64,000 nt of DNA. Origin: Gemmatimonadaceae bacterium (GTDB lineage: Bacteria; Gemmatimonadota; Gemmatimonadetes; Gemmatimonadales; Gemmatimonadaceae). Below, in pieces: positions 44,869 to 54,396 of this stretch. The position numbers and the translations under genes were made by a program. Under the pieces are notes generated by a model. The model had not been told where the DNA came from, made no database searches, and saw nothing but the letters and a program-made list of their open reading frames with translations. The stretch is taken from positions 1 to 64,000 of the forward strand of contig JBBJNV010000004.1 in NCBI GenBank assembly GCA_037721215.1, in the 5' to 3' direction. Numbering within the stretch: position 1 is the first letter of the stretch; the number at the start of each line of letters is the position of its first letter.

Positions 44869-45186
44869 AGCACCTGGCGGAGAGTTGCCCGCAAGAGCGT
44901 GTCGCTCCTACTGCGTCGGTCTGTACAGTGGCTCGCTATACCTCGAAACGGAATAACGCTGAACGGAAAGACTGGAAACTCATTACACGCCACTGGAATG
45001 GTTTGCTCTACGATTGAGCGGACCTTCCCGCGATGAGCTGGGTCGATCTTCTATTAGCCGTCATATCACGTGCGTTGGAGCAGACGGAGCGTCATGCACG
45101 CCACGAGTTGAAGCGCAGATCGGTAGGTGGCGGGATATCGCATTTCGTCATAATGAAGTGGCCTTACTCTCAGATGGTGCCCGCCT
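44869..45186. other. 318-bp stretch without a recognisable gene
   Basis: No convincing gene, RNA or terminator. Short open frames exist on the plus strand (for example one from 45014), but none shows a family motif or ribosome site. The stretch separates the small unknown gene from the dehydrogenase fragment and is probably debris from the same rearrangements. Confidence 0.5.
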
Positions 45187-45480
45187 CAGGGGACGAACGA
45201 CTACAGGAAGGTGATGCAGTCGTACGTGGACAGCCATCCGCCGGAGGAGTTCACGAAGGTGAGGGACGGCGGGAACTACGGCTGGCCGTTCTGCAATCCG
45301 AACCCGGACAGTCCTTCGGGAATGAACGGGATGCCGTTTGACCGGGATGTGGAGCAGAACGCGGACGGGTCGCGTCTGGACTGCGCGACGGCGGACCGGA
45401 TATCGAAGGGGATCCAGGCGCACTCGGCGCCCCTGGGAGTGACGTTTCTTCAGGGTACGAACGCGCCTTTCCCCAGTGGG
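45187..45480 (+). pseudogene. Internal fragment of a PQQ-type glucose/sorbosone dehydrogenase
   Basis: The plus frame at 45187-45480 reads YRKVMQSYVDSHPPEEF, RDGGNYGWPFCNP, MPFDRDV, RLDCATADRI and GIQAHSAPLGVTFLQGT, a run typical of the soluble glucose/L-sorbosone dehydrogenase beta-propeller. The N-terminal domain with its signal and the C-terminal third are absent, and no proper start codon precedes it. The match stops near 45480, where the sequence becomes the antisense of the ABC1 kinase gene. About 98 codons remain of an enzyme that normally exceeds 400. Confidence 0.72.
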
Positions 45481-46279
45481 GATCCGCATGCAGCGCCTGC
45501 ATTTCCATCAGCTGAAAATAGAACAGCTCGAACAGGCGCTCGCCAACCAGATTTCTCAACCGCTGCGACGGACGCTTCGCCAGAAACGAATCGAGATACT
45601 CGCCGCGTACCACAGACATCGTCAGCACCTTGTCTGTCGAGAGTTTCGCATGGACGTACGGCACATCGACGTAAGGCAGGCGCGCGAGATGCCTCCGAAA
45701 GAAGGCCACGTTCTCTGCCTCCCGTTCATAGTCGCACTCGGCGATGATCTGCGCCCGTAGCTCGTCAACAGCACTCTCCGGCAGGTATTGCGACAACTGC
45801 GCGGGCTTCGACACGGCCCGAAACCACTTGAAGTCGTTCTCGATTGCGTCGCGGATACCCGGATACTGAATCTTGACCGCCACCTGCTCGCCATTTTTCA
45901 GCGTCGCGTAGTGCACCTGCCCCAGAGAAGCCGCGGCAAACGGTTCTGGCGTGAACGTTTTATAGCTTTCCTCCGGGTCCCGGCCGACGCTGCTTCTGAA
46001 CTGCGCGCGCACCAGCGACGGGTGCATTCCGGGAGCCTGCATCTGCAGCTTCGACAGCTCGGCCAGGGTTTCCGCGTGAAGCAGATCGGTGTGCAGGCTC
46101 AAGGTCTGACCGAGTTTCATCGCCGGACCCCGGAGCGCCATGAGATCCTCGCTGACTCGTCTCGCCGCCTTCGTGTGGGTGGCTTTCAGCTTCCTGCCGC
46201 GTTTCTCCTCGGAGAGAAACGCACTCTGCGCGAGATACCCGAGATAGCTGCCTGTGACGCCGGCGCTCATCGCTGCCAT
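45480..46279 (-). pseudogene. Truncated ABC1/UbiB-family atypical kinase
   Basis: About 265 codons match the N-terminal part of ABC1/UbiB kinases: SAGVTGSYLGYLAQ, the KxGQ motif (MKLGQTLS), the A-rich loop (AAASLGQVHYA), the ATP-site lysine (VAVKIQYPG) and ALHADPH. At the point where DPHPGN and the metal-binding aspartate should follow, the sequence switches to the antisense of the dehydrogenase fragment (DPHWGKARS...), and the open frame runs on to 45251 as noise. Catalytic residues are lost, so it should be inactive. The gene begins 37 bp after the TetR stop. Confidence 0.75.
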
Positions 46280-46315
46280 TCGAAGTGCCCCTGCGGGCGG
46301 GTCCGTCGCTGACGC

Positions 46316-47122
46316 TCATACAATCGTCCCCTTGCGAAGCACGCTGACTCCGAGGCGCAAAGAGCGCTCGAGAAAGGCCAGAGTGTTCTGCTTCGACGCA
46401 GACGAATCGTGCAGCCAGTACAGCAGCACACCCACGTAGTAGATCCAGAACGCATGCGGCGCGACCCAGGTCATGGAGCTGATGCTTCTGTTCGGCAGTG
46501 ATTCCTCGATCAATTCCTCAACGAATGCCATGTACCGGGTTCGAAGGGCCATTGCCTGGAGACTGAATCCGAGCCTTGACGAAGGACGGAGTGCCTGTAC
46601 GAAAGCCGCCCCGATGAAATTTTCGTACGGGGTGAGATACTCGATCTGACTCTGGATGAGGGCGAACAGCTTTTCTTCGAGAGGTGCCTTGCGGAGCGAC
46701 TTTCTGGCCCGGACAGCAGCAATTGCGTGATCTACCTCGAGCTCGAAGAAATGAAGTGCAATATCCTCCTTCGTTGCGAAGTAATTGAATACCGTGCCTT
46801 CCGCGATTTTCGCCCGGCGCGCTATCTGCCGGGTCGTTGCGGCTTCAAATCCCCGCGTCTCGAACAGGTGCAGGGCTGCAGCAACAATCCGCTGTCGCGT
46901 TGCTTCCCTGTTCGTTTCTCTCCGTCCCGGCGAGACTTTCTTGGTTCCGAGCGCAGGTTTTTTCGTTCCGAACGCAGCTTTTTTTGCCCGAGGCGCGACT
47001 TTTCTCCGTCCGGCTGCAGCCTTTTTCCCTTTGGGCGCGACCTTTTTCGTTGAACGCGCAGGGCGTCCGCGAGCAACAGATGTGTTTCGGGTTCCGGGGG
47101 CTGAGTTTTCAGGCATCGGCAT
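46316..47122 (-). CDS. TetR-family regulator with long basic N-terminal tail
   Basis: A 268-residue protein. Residues 1-75 are a low-complexity, Lys/Ala/Gly/Arg-rich tail with KK-A-x-G repeats (KKVAPKGKKAAAG, KKAAFGTKKPALGTKK), histone-H1-like. The TetR DNA-binding domain follows (QRIVAAALHLFETRGFEAATTRQIARRAKIAEGTVFNYFATKEDI), then an all-helical ligand domain of about 130 residues. Its own promoter lies in a large palindrome 17 bp upstream, so it probably represses itself. The truncated ABC1 gene follows on the same strand and may once have been its target. Confidence 0.87.
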   Translation of the reverse strand: MPMPENSAPGTRNTSVARGRPARSTKKVAPKGKKAAAGRRKVAPRAKKAAFGTKKPALGTKKVSPGRRETNREATRQRIVAAALHLFETRGFEAATTRQIARRAKIAEGTVFNYFATKEDIALHFFELEVDHAIAAVRARKSLRKAPLEEKLFALIQSQIEYLTPYENFIGAAFVQALRPSSRLGFSLQAMALRTRYMAFVEELIEESLPNRSISSMTWVAPHAFWIYYVGVLLYWLHDSSASKQNTLAFLERSLRLGVSVLRKGTIV

Positions 47123-47138
47123 TTGTCACAGGACAAAA

Positions 47139-47185
47139 ACAAAGGTGAGCGTGCTCATTAATTATATGAGCACGCTCACCTTTGT
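47139..47185. promoter_or_regulatory. 47-bp palindrome with two operator-like sites for the TetR regulator
   Basis: Perfect 20-bp inverted arms (47139-47158 and 47166-47185) around TAATTAT. Each arm contains its own near-symmetric 12-mer: TGAGCGTGCTCA at 47146-47157 and TGAGCACGCTCA at 47167-47178. Centres are 21 bp apart, two helical turns, suited to two TetR dimers on one face. Confidence 0.8.
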
Positions 47186-47188
47186 CCA
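47161..47188 (-). promoter_or_regulatory. Sigma-70-type promoter of the TetR gene
   Basis: On the minus strand, TGGACA (47183-47188) and a perfect TATAAT (47161-47166) are spaced by 16 bp. The right-hand operator fills the spacer and the left-hand operator covers the expected start of transcription, so bound repressor would block polymerase. Confidence 0.7.
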
Positions 47189-47279
47189 CTGCCGGCATCA
47201 GCCAACCAATTGCCGGGCCGCCCGGCATATCGCCAAACGCAGGCTTTATCCCGCGGAACCGGCGCGTGAGCGCGACCGT

Positions 47280-47909
47280 TCAGCGCCCGAGCATGCCTCC
47301 CAGCTTGCCAAGGTCGTTGAGCGGGTTGCCGTCACCGTCCCGGTCGAGGATGCCGATCAGACCGCCGAGTCCGCCCGGAGCACGGCGTGTCGCCTCGCGC
47401 GCTTCGTTGTCCAGCATCGGGCCAAGGTCTCCGGCTTCCTGATATCCTCCCGGTGCGCCGCTGGGCGCCGGTGTTCCCGGCATCGAAGCCCGTGGGGCCT
47501 GGGCGCGCTTCTGCGCCAGAACCGACATCACGATCGGTGCGAGCACCATCAGCAGCTTCCCGATCTGCGACGGATCGAGTCCCGTCGCCTTGCTCACGCC
47601 CGCCTCGACAGGCGTGCGCCTGCTCCCGAAGATATGTCCAAGGATTGCGCCGCCCGGCCCGGACTGCGCGTTACCGAGCAGCCCTCCAAGACCGCCGAGC
47701 ACTCCACCCCTGTGGTCCTCGAGCGCTGTGCTTAGCGCCGCGGCACCCTGGGGCTGGGCGCTGTTTCGGGCAAGCCCGGCGAGGAGCATGGGCAAAGCAG
47801 TTTGCACAGCCGTGTGGGTCGTTGCCTCATCGGCGCCGAGCTGCTGGCTCAGTTGCGTCATGTTCGAGCCTCCGAGCTGATCCATCACTGAGTCGTAAAT
47901 GGTATTCAT
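47280..47909 (-). CDS. DUF937-family protein
   Basis: A 209-residue protein from ATG 47909, preceded by GGAG at eight bases. DUF937 features: MNTIYDSVMDQLGG, ISQQLGADEATTHTAVQTALPMLLAGLARN, a glycine-rich loop (GLGGLLGN), ILGHIFGSRR and a helix of the form LLMVLAPIVMSVL. The C-terminal 60 residues are Pro/Gly-rich and end with an acidic DRDGDGNPLNDLG segment that resembles a calcium-binding loop. Function unknown. The gene reads toward the TetR gene. Confidence 0.8.
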   Translation of the reverse strand: MNTIYDSVMDQLGGSNMTQLSQQLGADEATTHTAVQTALPMLLAGLARNSAQPQGAAALSTALEDHRGGVLGGLGGLLGNAQSGPGGAILGHIFGSRRTPVEAGVSKATGLDPSQIGKLLMVLAPIVMSVLAQKRAQAPRASMPGTPAPSGAPGGYQEAGDLGPMLDNEAREATRRAPGGLGGLIGILDRDGDGNPLNDLGKLGGMLGR

Positions 47910-48097
47910 TGTGTCGGCTCCAGCCGCTGGTTGAGTGTCGGTGTATCGGTGATTGTCATGAATGAAAGATTCGAGCCAGAACACACGTTCAGGCGTTTAT
48001 CAGACCGCGCCAGCGACCGCTGGCCGTCAAACCCGGTGCCGGCTGTTAGATATCGCTGGTACATTGCCGGCAACTCACTGCCCACCCTGCCACTGTC

Positions 48098-48922
48098 ATG
48101 TATTGCCGAGACCAGCTCAGTATCGACCTTCGATCGCTTGGCGTGTCAGCCGGGGATGTCGTCATGGTGCATGCTTCAGTGCGTTCGTTTGGTGAGCTTG
48201 CGGGAGGACCGGACGACATTCATCTCGCACTGAAGGACGTCCTCACTCCGACGGGCACGTTGATGATGTACGCCAGCTGCCCGCGCTACGTCGATGAAGT
48301 TGGCCGCGGTGGGCTGACCCCCGAACAGGAACTGGAAATCCTCGAGAAGCTCCCGCCATTCGATGCCGCCACCGCTCGCTCGGATCGAAGCAACGGCGCT
48401 CTGGTCGAGCTGTTCAGAACGTATCCCGGAGCCCGGGTCAATAATCACGTCGCGCGATTTGTTGCGTGGGGCGCACGCGCGGACGAATTATTTGCCAGGC
48501 AGCCGTGGGATTATGCGTTCGGACACGGTTCCCCTCTCGAGCGATTTGTCGATCTCGACGGCAAGATCCTGCTGCTCGGCTCCGATCACGACACAGTCAC
48601 GTTTCTGCACTACGCTGAGCACATTGTGCAGATCCCGGAAAAGCGGGTGGCCCGTTTCAAGGTTCCAGTGGCAGTCAACGGTGAGCGGGTCTGGCGTGAC
48701 ATGGAGGAATTCGATACATCCTCCACCGGTGCTCACGCAAACTGGCCAGATCGTTTTTTCGCGGAGATAGTCGACGCGTACCTGGCAGCGACCGCGAACG
48801 CGGGGGGCCGGATTGGGGATGCGCATTCGCATCTCCTCAGCGCTCGGGGCCTGCTTGCCTTCGCGCTGCCGATCATGGAGCAGACCGCCTATTCCCCGAG
48901 GGGTCTTGGCGTTTCCTCGTAG
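48098..48922 (+). CDS. Aminoglycoside N(3)-acetyltransferase family protein
   Basis: A 274-residue acetyl-CoA-dependent enzyme of the AAC(3)/YokD family. Motifs: LGVSAGDVVMVHASVRSFG at the N-terminus, the DAATARSDRSNGALVELFRTYPGARVNNHVARFVAWG stretch, the histidine motif GHGSPLERF and the CoA-side loop LLGSDHDTVTFLHYAEH. Antibiotic AAC(3) enzymes modify gentamicin-type drugs; chromosomal homologues like this may have another amine substrate. No mobile element is close by. The 3' end overlaps the convergent YpdA-like gene by 34 bp. Confidence 0.86.
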   Translation: MYCRDQLSIDLRSLGVSAGDVVMVHASVRSFGELAGGPDDIHLALKDVLTPTGTLMMYASCPRYVDEVGRGGLTPEQELEILEKLPPFDAATARSDRSNGALVELFRTYPGARVNNHVARFVAWGARADELFARQPWDYAFGHGSPLERFVDLDGKILLLGSDHDTVTFLHYAEHIVQIPEKRVARFKVPVAVNGERVWRDMEEFDTSSTGAHANWPDRFFAEIVDAYLAATANAGGRIGDAHSHLLSARGLLAFALPIMEQTAYSPRGLGVSS

Positions 48923-49926
48923 AGCTCGGTGGCGCGCCTGCGAGCGTCAGGTCCACCGAAGATTTTTTCTCCATCGTAACGCCCATTCTCGATGAACACT
49001 TCGGAGATGGCGCGGCCTGACACGATGCTGCCCGCCATGTGAATACCCTCGACGTTGGTCTCGAGCGTATCCGGATTCAGTGAGGGTCGCTGGGTAACTG
49101 GATCGAGATCGATCCCCATCGACTGGAACAAGTCGAATTCCGGCGTGAACCCGGTCAGTGCGTAGACTCGATCCGCGGCCAGTCGCTCCGTTTCACCATC
49201 GCTGGTCCGAATCGTCATCGCCCCGGGTTCGATCGAGTCAACCGTCGCGCCGAGCCGTGTCTGTATTTCGCCGGCCTTGATCCGATTGTCGAGGTCGGGC
49301 CGAAGCCAGAACTTGACGCTCGGCTTGAGCGCGTGACCGCGATAGACGAGCGTGACCCTCGCGCCCGCCCGGTAGAGCTGCAGCGCCGCTTCAACCGCCG
49401 AGTTCTTGCCGCCGACGACGACGACATCGAGTCCCCAGCTGATGTGTGCCTCATCAAAATAGTGGCGGACGTGCGGAAGACTTTCGCCCGGCACGTTCAG
49501 CTGGTTGGGCCGGTCGAAATAACCGGTGGAAAGCACCAGCCGGTCGCATGTGATGTGCTGAGGGCCGGTTGCGGTCTCGAGAGTACAGATGACATGACCA
49601 CCCGTGCGTTCGGCTCTCGCCAGGCGTGTGAATGTCCGCACGCGGAGCTGCTCCGCTCGCGCGACTCCGCGGTAGTACATCATCGCCTCCTCGCGGTTCG
49701 GCTTGGCGCCTGCGCAGACGATCGGATGGTTGCCTATTTCGAGCCGTTCCGGCGTTGTAAAGAACATCATTCCGGTCGGATATCGGACAATTGAGTTCAC
49801 GATGGCGCCTGCGTCGATCACCAGCGGATCGATGCCGCGCCGGCGGGCGGAAATGGCGCAGGCGAGTCCGATTGGTCCGGCGCCGGCAATGATGACTGCC
49901 TCGTGCGCGTCGATACGTGGCTGCAT
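48889..49926 (-). CDS. ypdA: YpdA-like FAD/NAD(P)-dependent reductase (putative bacillithiol-disulfide reductase)
   Basis: A 345-residue flavoprotein with an N-terminal FAD loop (AGAGPIGLACA) and a second Rossmann loop VVVGGKNSAVEAA for NADPH. The segment NSIVRYPTGMMFFTTPERLEIG is characteristic of YpdA, which reduces bacillithiol disulfide in Firmicutes. The redox CxxC of thioredoxin reductases is absent, as in YpdA. Whether this organism makes bacillithiol cannot be seen here. It follows the FNR-like gene by 30 bp, and both probably share one transcript. Confidence 0.85.
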   Translation of the reverse strand: MQPRIDAHEAVIIAGAGPIGLACAISARRRGIDPLVIDAGAIVNSIVRYPTGMMFFTTPERLEIGNHPIVCAGAKPNREEAMMYYRGVARAEQLRVRTFTRLARAERTGGHVICTLETATGPQHITCDRLVLSTGYFDRPNQLNVPGESLPHVRHYFDEAHISWGLDVVVVGGKNSAVEAALQLYRAGARVTLVYRGHALKPSVKFWLRPDLDNRIKAGEIQTRLGATVDSIEPGAMTIRTSDGETERLAADRVYALTGFTPEFDLFQSMGIDLDPVTQRPSLNPDTLETNVEGIHMAGSIVSGRAISEVFIENGRYDGEKIFGGPDARRRATELYEETPRPLGE

Positions 49927-49956
49927 GTGAGAAAAGTAGCGGCGCTTCCGCAGGCC

Positions 49957-50970
49957 CTAGTCGTCCTTCTGCCCGAACACCGCCAGATTGGAACTGTGAC
50001 CCGGATTCACCTTCTTTTCCGGATAGATCCAGTGGAAGGCCTGGTTCACGGCGGTCGCAGCCTCCGCGAATCCCGTCGCAATCAGCTTCAGCTTTCCGGG
50101 ATATGAAGTGATGTCTCCCGCTGCGTAAATACCTGGCCGGCCGGTCTCCATGAGGGAGTTCACGACAATCTCGTGTTTTTCGAGGTTGAGCCCCCATTCC
50201 GCGAGCGGACCGATGTCGCTGATGAACCCGAGCATCGGCAGCACCGCGTCGGCGTCCACATGCCGCGTTTCCTTCGTCTTCACTTCGCGAAGGGTGATCC
50301 CCGTGAGCCGGCCCCCCTCGCCGATGACCTCGTGCAGCTCATGAAAGGGCAGCATCGTCGTTCGTCCCGCCGCCGCCGCAGCATTCACCTCGGCGACAGT
50401 GGCTCCGTGAGCGCGGTACTTGTCGCTCCGGTGAACGAGCGTCACCGCTGAAGCACGATCGCTCAACTGATGCGCCCAGTCGAAAGCGGAATCGCCGCCG
50501 CCGATGATCACGATCTTCTGGCCCCGGAATTTTTCGGGATCGGCGACGTTGTCGAAGATTCCCCGCCCATACCACGGCTCAGCGCACTGCTGTGGCAGGC
50601 GCCGCGGTGAGAAAGCTCCGATCCCGGCAGCGATCAGCACCGACCTGGTGGGGAACCGGTCAGTATCGGTGACGAGAACGAAATGACCATCCTCTTCTTC
50701 CAGACCGGTTACATGCTCGCCCAGGAAAGACGGGAACGCGAACTGGGCCGCCTGGGCTGCCAGATCGCGGACGAGATCCTTGGCGAGCACCTTCGGAAAC
50801 CCCGCGACGTCGAAGATGTATTTCTCAGGGTAAAGCGCGGTGAGCTGGCCGCCAAGCTGAGGCAGCGTGTCGACGATCCGGGCGGTTGCGCCGCGCATGC
50901 CCGCGTAGAACGAAGCGAAAAGCCCCGTCGGACCGCCGCCGATAATTGTGATGTCGGAGATGACGTGCAT
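49957..50970 (-). CDS. Thioredoxin-reductase-like ferredoxin/flavodoxin-NADP reductase
   Basis: A 337-residue FNR of the YumC/TrxR-like type. FAD loop IIGGGPTGLFASFYAG, PQLGGQLTALYPEKYIFDVAGFP, NADPH loop VIIGGGDSAFDWA and C-terminal AAGDITSYPGKLKLIATGFAEAA. No CxxC active site, so it passes electrons to ferredoxin or flavodoxin rather than thioredoxin. ATG 50970 is chosen because MHVISDITIIGGG puts the FAD loop at the normal distance; a longer frame to 51045 is unlikely. Confidence 0.91.
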   Translation of the reverse strand: MHVISDITIIGGGPTGLFASFYAGMRGATARIVDTLPQLGGQLTALYPEKYIFDVAGFPKVLAKDLVRDLAAQAAQFAFPSFLGEHVTGLEEEDGHFVLVTDTDRFPTRSVLIAAGIGAFSPRRLPQQCAEPWYGRGIFDNVADPEKFRGQKIVIIGGGDSAFDWAHQLSDRASAVTLVHRSDKYRAHGATVAEVNAAAAAGRTTMLPFHELHEVIGEGGRLTGITLREVKTKETRHVDADAVLPMLGFISDIGPLAEWGLNLEKHEIVVNSLMETGRPGIYAAGDITSYPGKLKLIATGFAEAATAVNQAFHWIYPEKKVNPGHSSNLAVFGQKDD

Positions 50971-51117
50971 TTTGGGGAAATATACGCCCGTCGCCCGTAA
51001 CCCGTTGTGTGGCCCGCATGCGCGTCGCCATGCGGTGTGATTCAATCGTTAGCGCGCACTGGAGGCTCCGAACGCCAGCGGCAGCGTCGATCACTGTCGC
51101 ACCTGTGACATGCACGG

Positions 51118-51149
51118 CGCAAGCCCGGCCGAATGAAGCCGGGCTTGCG
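51118..51149. terminator. GC-rich hairpin after the Oar-like receptor gene, no T tract
   Basis: Perfect 12-bp arms CGCAAGCCCGGC (51118-51129) and its complement (51138-51149) with an 8-nt loop lie 19 bp past the receptor stop. There is no run of T on either strand, so termination would be weak or Rho-assisted. Confidence 0.4.
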
Positions 51150-51168
51150 GAAACATGGAGTACTATCG

Positions 51169-54100
51169 TCAAAAACTATAGCGAACGCCTGCCTGAAGCT
51201 GGTAAGGGTCACCGGTCCTGCGAAGCACGCCCACATTTTCGTTCACCCGGTACTTGTACTGTCGGGTAGTCTGATCGAAGCTGACGACATCGTAGAGCGA
51301 CTGTGTGCCGCCAGCAAATCGTTGTCCGCCCCACTCCTTGTTCAGCAGGTTAAGGAAATTGAAGACATCGACCGAAAGCTCCGCCTGTTGCCCGCGGATC
51401 GTCGCAAGACGTTTCGTCAATCCGATGTCGAAGCGATTAACCCACGGAGCACGGAGGCCATTCCGCTCCGCAAACTGACCGATTCGACTGCTGATGTAGT
51501 GGCGGGCAATGCTGCTGTCGTTGGCCATCACTCGCCGGAGCGCGTCGGCGACATCACGGGGTGTTGACGGACTGTTCGGATCGAAGATAAACGCGAGGTC
51601 GTTCGCCGCCGCGTCATCACCATTTATGTCGCGATTGACGACGAGCGAGAAAGGCCGGCCGCTGTTTCCGACGTAGCGACCACCAATCTGGAAGCCCCAG
51701 AGATTCGGCAGCGTTCCGAAGACGGCGAGCTTGTGTCGAAAGCTGTTGTCCGACGGAGCCCGCAGCGCGTCGAGGTCATTCGGATCACCCGTGTTCGGCG
51801 TGAACAGCGTCGCGGTACGCGAAACACAGCAGTTGTACGAGCTGTTGTCGCGTGTGTCATTCAGCGTGTACGACGCATTCAGCGAGCTCGATCGCGGCAG
51901 GCTCAGCCCTGCCTCCAGGATTGCCGCTTTCTGCTGGAGTTTTCCTGCCGAAACGAGCTGAAGGACTCGCCCAACCTCCTGCGTCTTGAAAGAAGCCGGC
52001 TGAAATGTCTGCCCTGCGGATGTGATGCTGCTCGCCGGAACCCACACCGGCCGGCCGCCTTCGTTGCTCAGCGTGAAGAAAGGCTGCTCCACCCGGTTCC
52101 GGTCGATGTAATGATAGTTGTCGGCGGTGCGGGAATACTGAAGCGTGCCCGAGACCGAGAGGAAGCGCCCGAAAAGGTGCTGATAGGTGGCGTTCGCCTT
52201 CCATGTTGACGGAATCTGGAAGTTCTCACTGAAGAGATCGATCGAAGTCGTCGTCGCCGCTCCGGCGGGAACGCCGGGAATACTCCCCCGGTCCTCGCGG
52301 TAGCGCAGAAAGTCCGGAACTGGGACGTCGGCACCACGAAGGTCGACGCCGGCCAGTTCCTCGCCGCTCTTGAGGATGTGGTTGACATGATTGTAGTACG
52401 CGGCCTGGGAGGTGAAAGCGCCTCCGCCAACGCGAACGACATTGCGTCCATCGCGCGTGACGTCCCACGTAACCTGGGCGCGTGGCTGCAGATTGTTCCA
52501 GTCGCTGGGGCTCACATCGGTTCGGAGCCCGAGCGTGCGCTCGACGATCTCGTTGCGCGCCGGCTTGGTGAGGAAGCTCGTCACGTCGTATCGGAGGCCG
52601 GCGGTTGCGGTGACCCACGGACTGGGACGCCACTCGGTCTGCGCGAACGCGGCCAAATCGGCCACGTACTGTTTCGACGTCGGCTCCGGCGAGAGGAGGG
52701 GTACATCACGGCGGTAGCGCGAAGCCCGCATCGCCTCGAGATCGGCGAGGCTGTTGAAGTCGAAAAGGCCTCCGGTCTCGATCGACAGATATGTGTTCAG
52801 GTAGGTGACGGAGTTGTCGACGCCGAACGTAAAGATCTGATTTCCGCGCTGCAGGTAGGTCGTGTTGATGAGCTGGTACTGCACTTCGCGATTGCGCTCC
52901 GGGGCATAGCGATGTCCGCCGAAGCGGACCGTCTGCTCGCGCTGCGAGCCGTTGGGCAACGTCGAGCGGATGCGCACGTCGCCCCGCGGAAGTATCACGT
53001 TCGGCGACCATCGGCGCTGGGCGTCGGTTACGGCGAACTTGAGCTCGTTCTGAACGCTCGGCGACAGGTTTGATCTCAGCGACACGAGCCCCTGGTTCTC
53101 CTGCGACCAGAAACTGTGCCGCGCCTCATAAAGCAGCTGGCGCCCCTGGTCGCTGGTGCCGTTCTGGGGATTGGTCCAGTTGCTGAAGTTGTGGCGCATG
53201 GTCAGCCGGTGCCGTCCATTGAGATCCCAGTCGATCCGACCGAAGATGGTGTTCGCGACCGGCGCGCGAGTGTACGCTCCGACTGCCTGCTCGCTCGTGG
53301 TCATCCCGTACTTGCGCCCCAAGATATCAATCAGGCGGGTAAGTGAGTCCTTCGCGATGCCCGCGTCGTTCTCGTCCTGTGGTGTGCGCAAGTCAAGCAC
53401 GAAGAAGGGTTCTTTCTGATCCTGGCGATCAAACGTGAAGAAGTAGTGCGCCTTGTTCCGCACGATCGGACCGCCGACACTGCCGCCCCATTGAGTTATG
53501 TCCTGCTGGCGCAATTCGCGACCACGCCCAATGAAGTCACGGGCTCCAGCGAGATTTTCGTTGCGGTGATAGCCGAAAACGGCCGCCTGAAAATCATTGG
53601 TACCGGTCTTGGTAACCGCGTTGACCGATCCGGCCCCGCCTCGACCGTGCGTAACGTCGTAGGAGTTCGTGACGATCTCGAACTCGCGGATGGCTTCGAG
53701 TGAGAGTGTGAACGGGCCGCGACCGACCTCTCCTCCGCCGAGCTGGCTGCGCGCCTGCACGCCGTCGACACGGACGTCAACGGCGGTCGTGCGGTTGCCG
53801 CCGATGTTCAGACCGTTGCTGACAGTCGGGGCGAGACTCACGAGGTCGGTGAAATTCCGGTTGGCCGTCGGGATCTCCTGAATTTCGCCGCTGCCGATCT
53901 TGGTGCTTGCCCCCAGCCGTTCCTTGCGCGCGCCTGTTGCGGCTTCACCGCTGACGACAACGGCGGCAAGGTCGGCCGCCGCCGGCGTGAGCGTGAAGTC
54001 GACCTGAACGCGCTCGCCCTGATTGACCTGATACCCCTGCTTCGCCTCTGCGCGGAAGCCCAGGCGACGGACAGACACGGTGTAGGGGCCGCCCAGCGGC

Positions 54101-54396
54101 AGCTGGGGGAAAAGAAATCCGCCATTGGGGCGAGTCTGCTGCTGCGACTGGAATCCCGTCGAGACGTTGCGCACTATTACGAGTGCTGCGTCGACAGGCT
54201 GACCATCCGACGCGCGGATCGTACCCATGACCGATGCATCCGTACCCTGTGCGCCAATAGGCGCGACGTGGGCGGCCAGGGCCACGAAAGCGGCAGCCGC
54301 GGTTATTGCCATGCGGGCCAACCGTGGCATCGCGGGCCGGCGACGCCCGACAAAACGCAAGAAATGGTGCCGGTTAAAACGAGTGATGAAGCGCAT
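51169..54396 (-). CDS. Oar-like TonB-dependent receptor with carboxypeptidase-regulatory domain
   Basis: A protein of about 1075 residues from ATG 54396 (an alternative ATG at 54330 starts nearer the signal helix [22 protein letters not shown]). The N-terminal beta domain ([23 protein letters not shown]) is followed by a plug ([44 protein letters not shown]) and a large barrel ending in VRYSF. The plug lacks the SusC ALYG signature and matches the Oar/OmpA-related group instead. Substrate unknown; no SusD partner is present. It is divergent from the PduO gene. Confidence 0.88.
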   Translation of the reverse strand: MRFITRFNRHHFLRFVGRRRPAMPRLARMAITAAAAFVALAAHVAPIGAQGTDASVMGTIRASDGQPVDAALVIVRNVSTGFQSQQQTRPNGGFLFPQLPLGGPYTVSVRRLGFRAEAKQGYQVNQGERVQVDFTLTPAAADLAAVVVSGEAATGARKERLGASTKIGSGEIQEIPTANRNFTDLVSLAPTVSNGLNIGGNRTTAVDVRVDGVQARSQLGGGEVGRGPFTLSLEAIREFEIVTNSYDVTHGRGGAGSVNAVTKTGTNDFQAAVFGYHRNENLAGARDFIGRGRELRQQDITQWGGSVGGPIVRNKAHYFFTFDRQDQKEPFFVLDLRTPQDENDAGIAKDSLTRLIDILGRKYGMTTSEQAVGAYTRAPVANTIFGRIDWDLNGRHRLTMRHNFSNWTNPQNGTSDQGRQLLYEARHSFWSQENQGLVSLRSNLSPSVQNELKFAVTDAQRRWSPNVILPRGDVRIRSTLPNGSQREQTVRFGGHRYAPERNREVQYQLINTTYLQRGNQIFTFGVDNSVTYLNTYLSIETGGLFDFNSLADLEAMRASRYRRDVPLLSPEPTSKQYVADLAAFAQTEWRPSPWVTATAGLRYDVTSFLTKPARNEIVERTLGLRTDVSPSDWNNLQPRAQVTWDVTRDGRNVVRVGGGAFTSQAAYYNHVNHILKSGEELAGVDLRGADVPVPDFLRYREDRGSIPGVPAGAATTTSIDLFSENFQIPSTWKANATYQHLFGRFLSVSGTLQYSRTADNYHYIDRNRVEQPFFTLSNEGGRPVWVPASSITSAGQTFQPASFKTQEVGRVLQLVSAGKLQQKAAILEAGLSLPRSSSLNASYTLNDTRDNSSYNCCVSRTATLFTPNTGDPNDLDALRAPSDNSFRHKLAVFGTLPNLWGFQIGGRYVGNSGRPFSLVVNRDINGDDAAANDLAFIFDPNSPSTPRDVADALRRVMANDSSIARHYISSRIGQFAERNGLRAPWVNRFDIGLTKRLATIRGQQAELSVDVFNFLNLLNKEWGGQRFAGGTQSLYDVVSFDQTTRQYKYRVNENVGVLRRTGDPYQLQAGVRYSF

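Noticed and set aside
45014-45214. Plus-strand 66-codon frame before the dehydrogenase fragment
   Set aside because: No ribosome site or recognisable family; lies in rearranged DNA and is too short to support.
45187-45480. Dehydrogenase fragment as an intact short gene
   Set aside because: It lacks a start, a signal peptide, the N-terminal domain and the C-terminal blades of the propeller, so it cannot be a working enzyme.
45960-46319. Minus-strand frame beginning in an ATGA overlap with the TetR stop
   Set aside because: The overlap looked like coupling, but its translation is Arg/Glu-rich noise; the ABC1 frame, which starts further on, carries the conserved motifs.
48098-48922. AAC(3) gene as part of a resistance island
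   Set aside because: No integrase, transposase, integron site or second resistance gene is nearby, and its base composition matches the surroundings.
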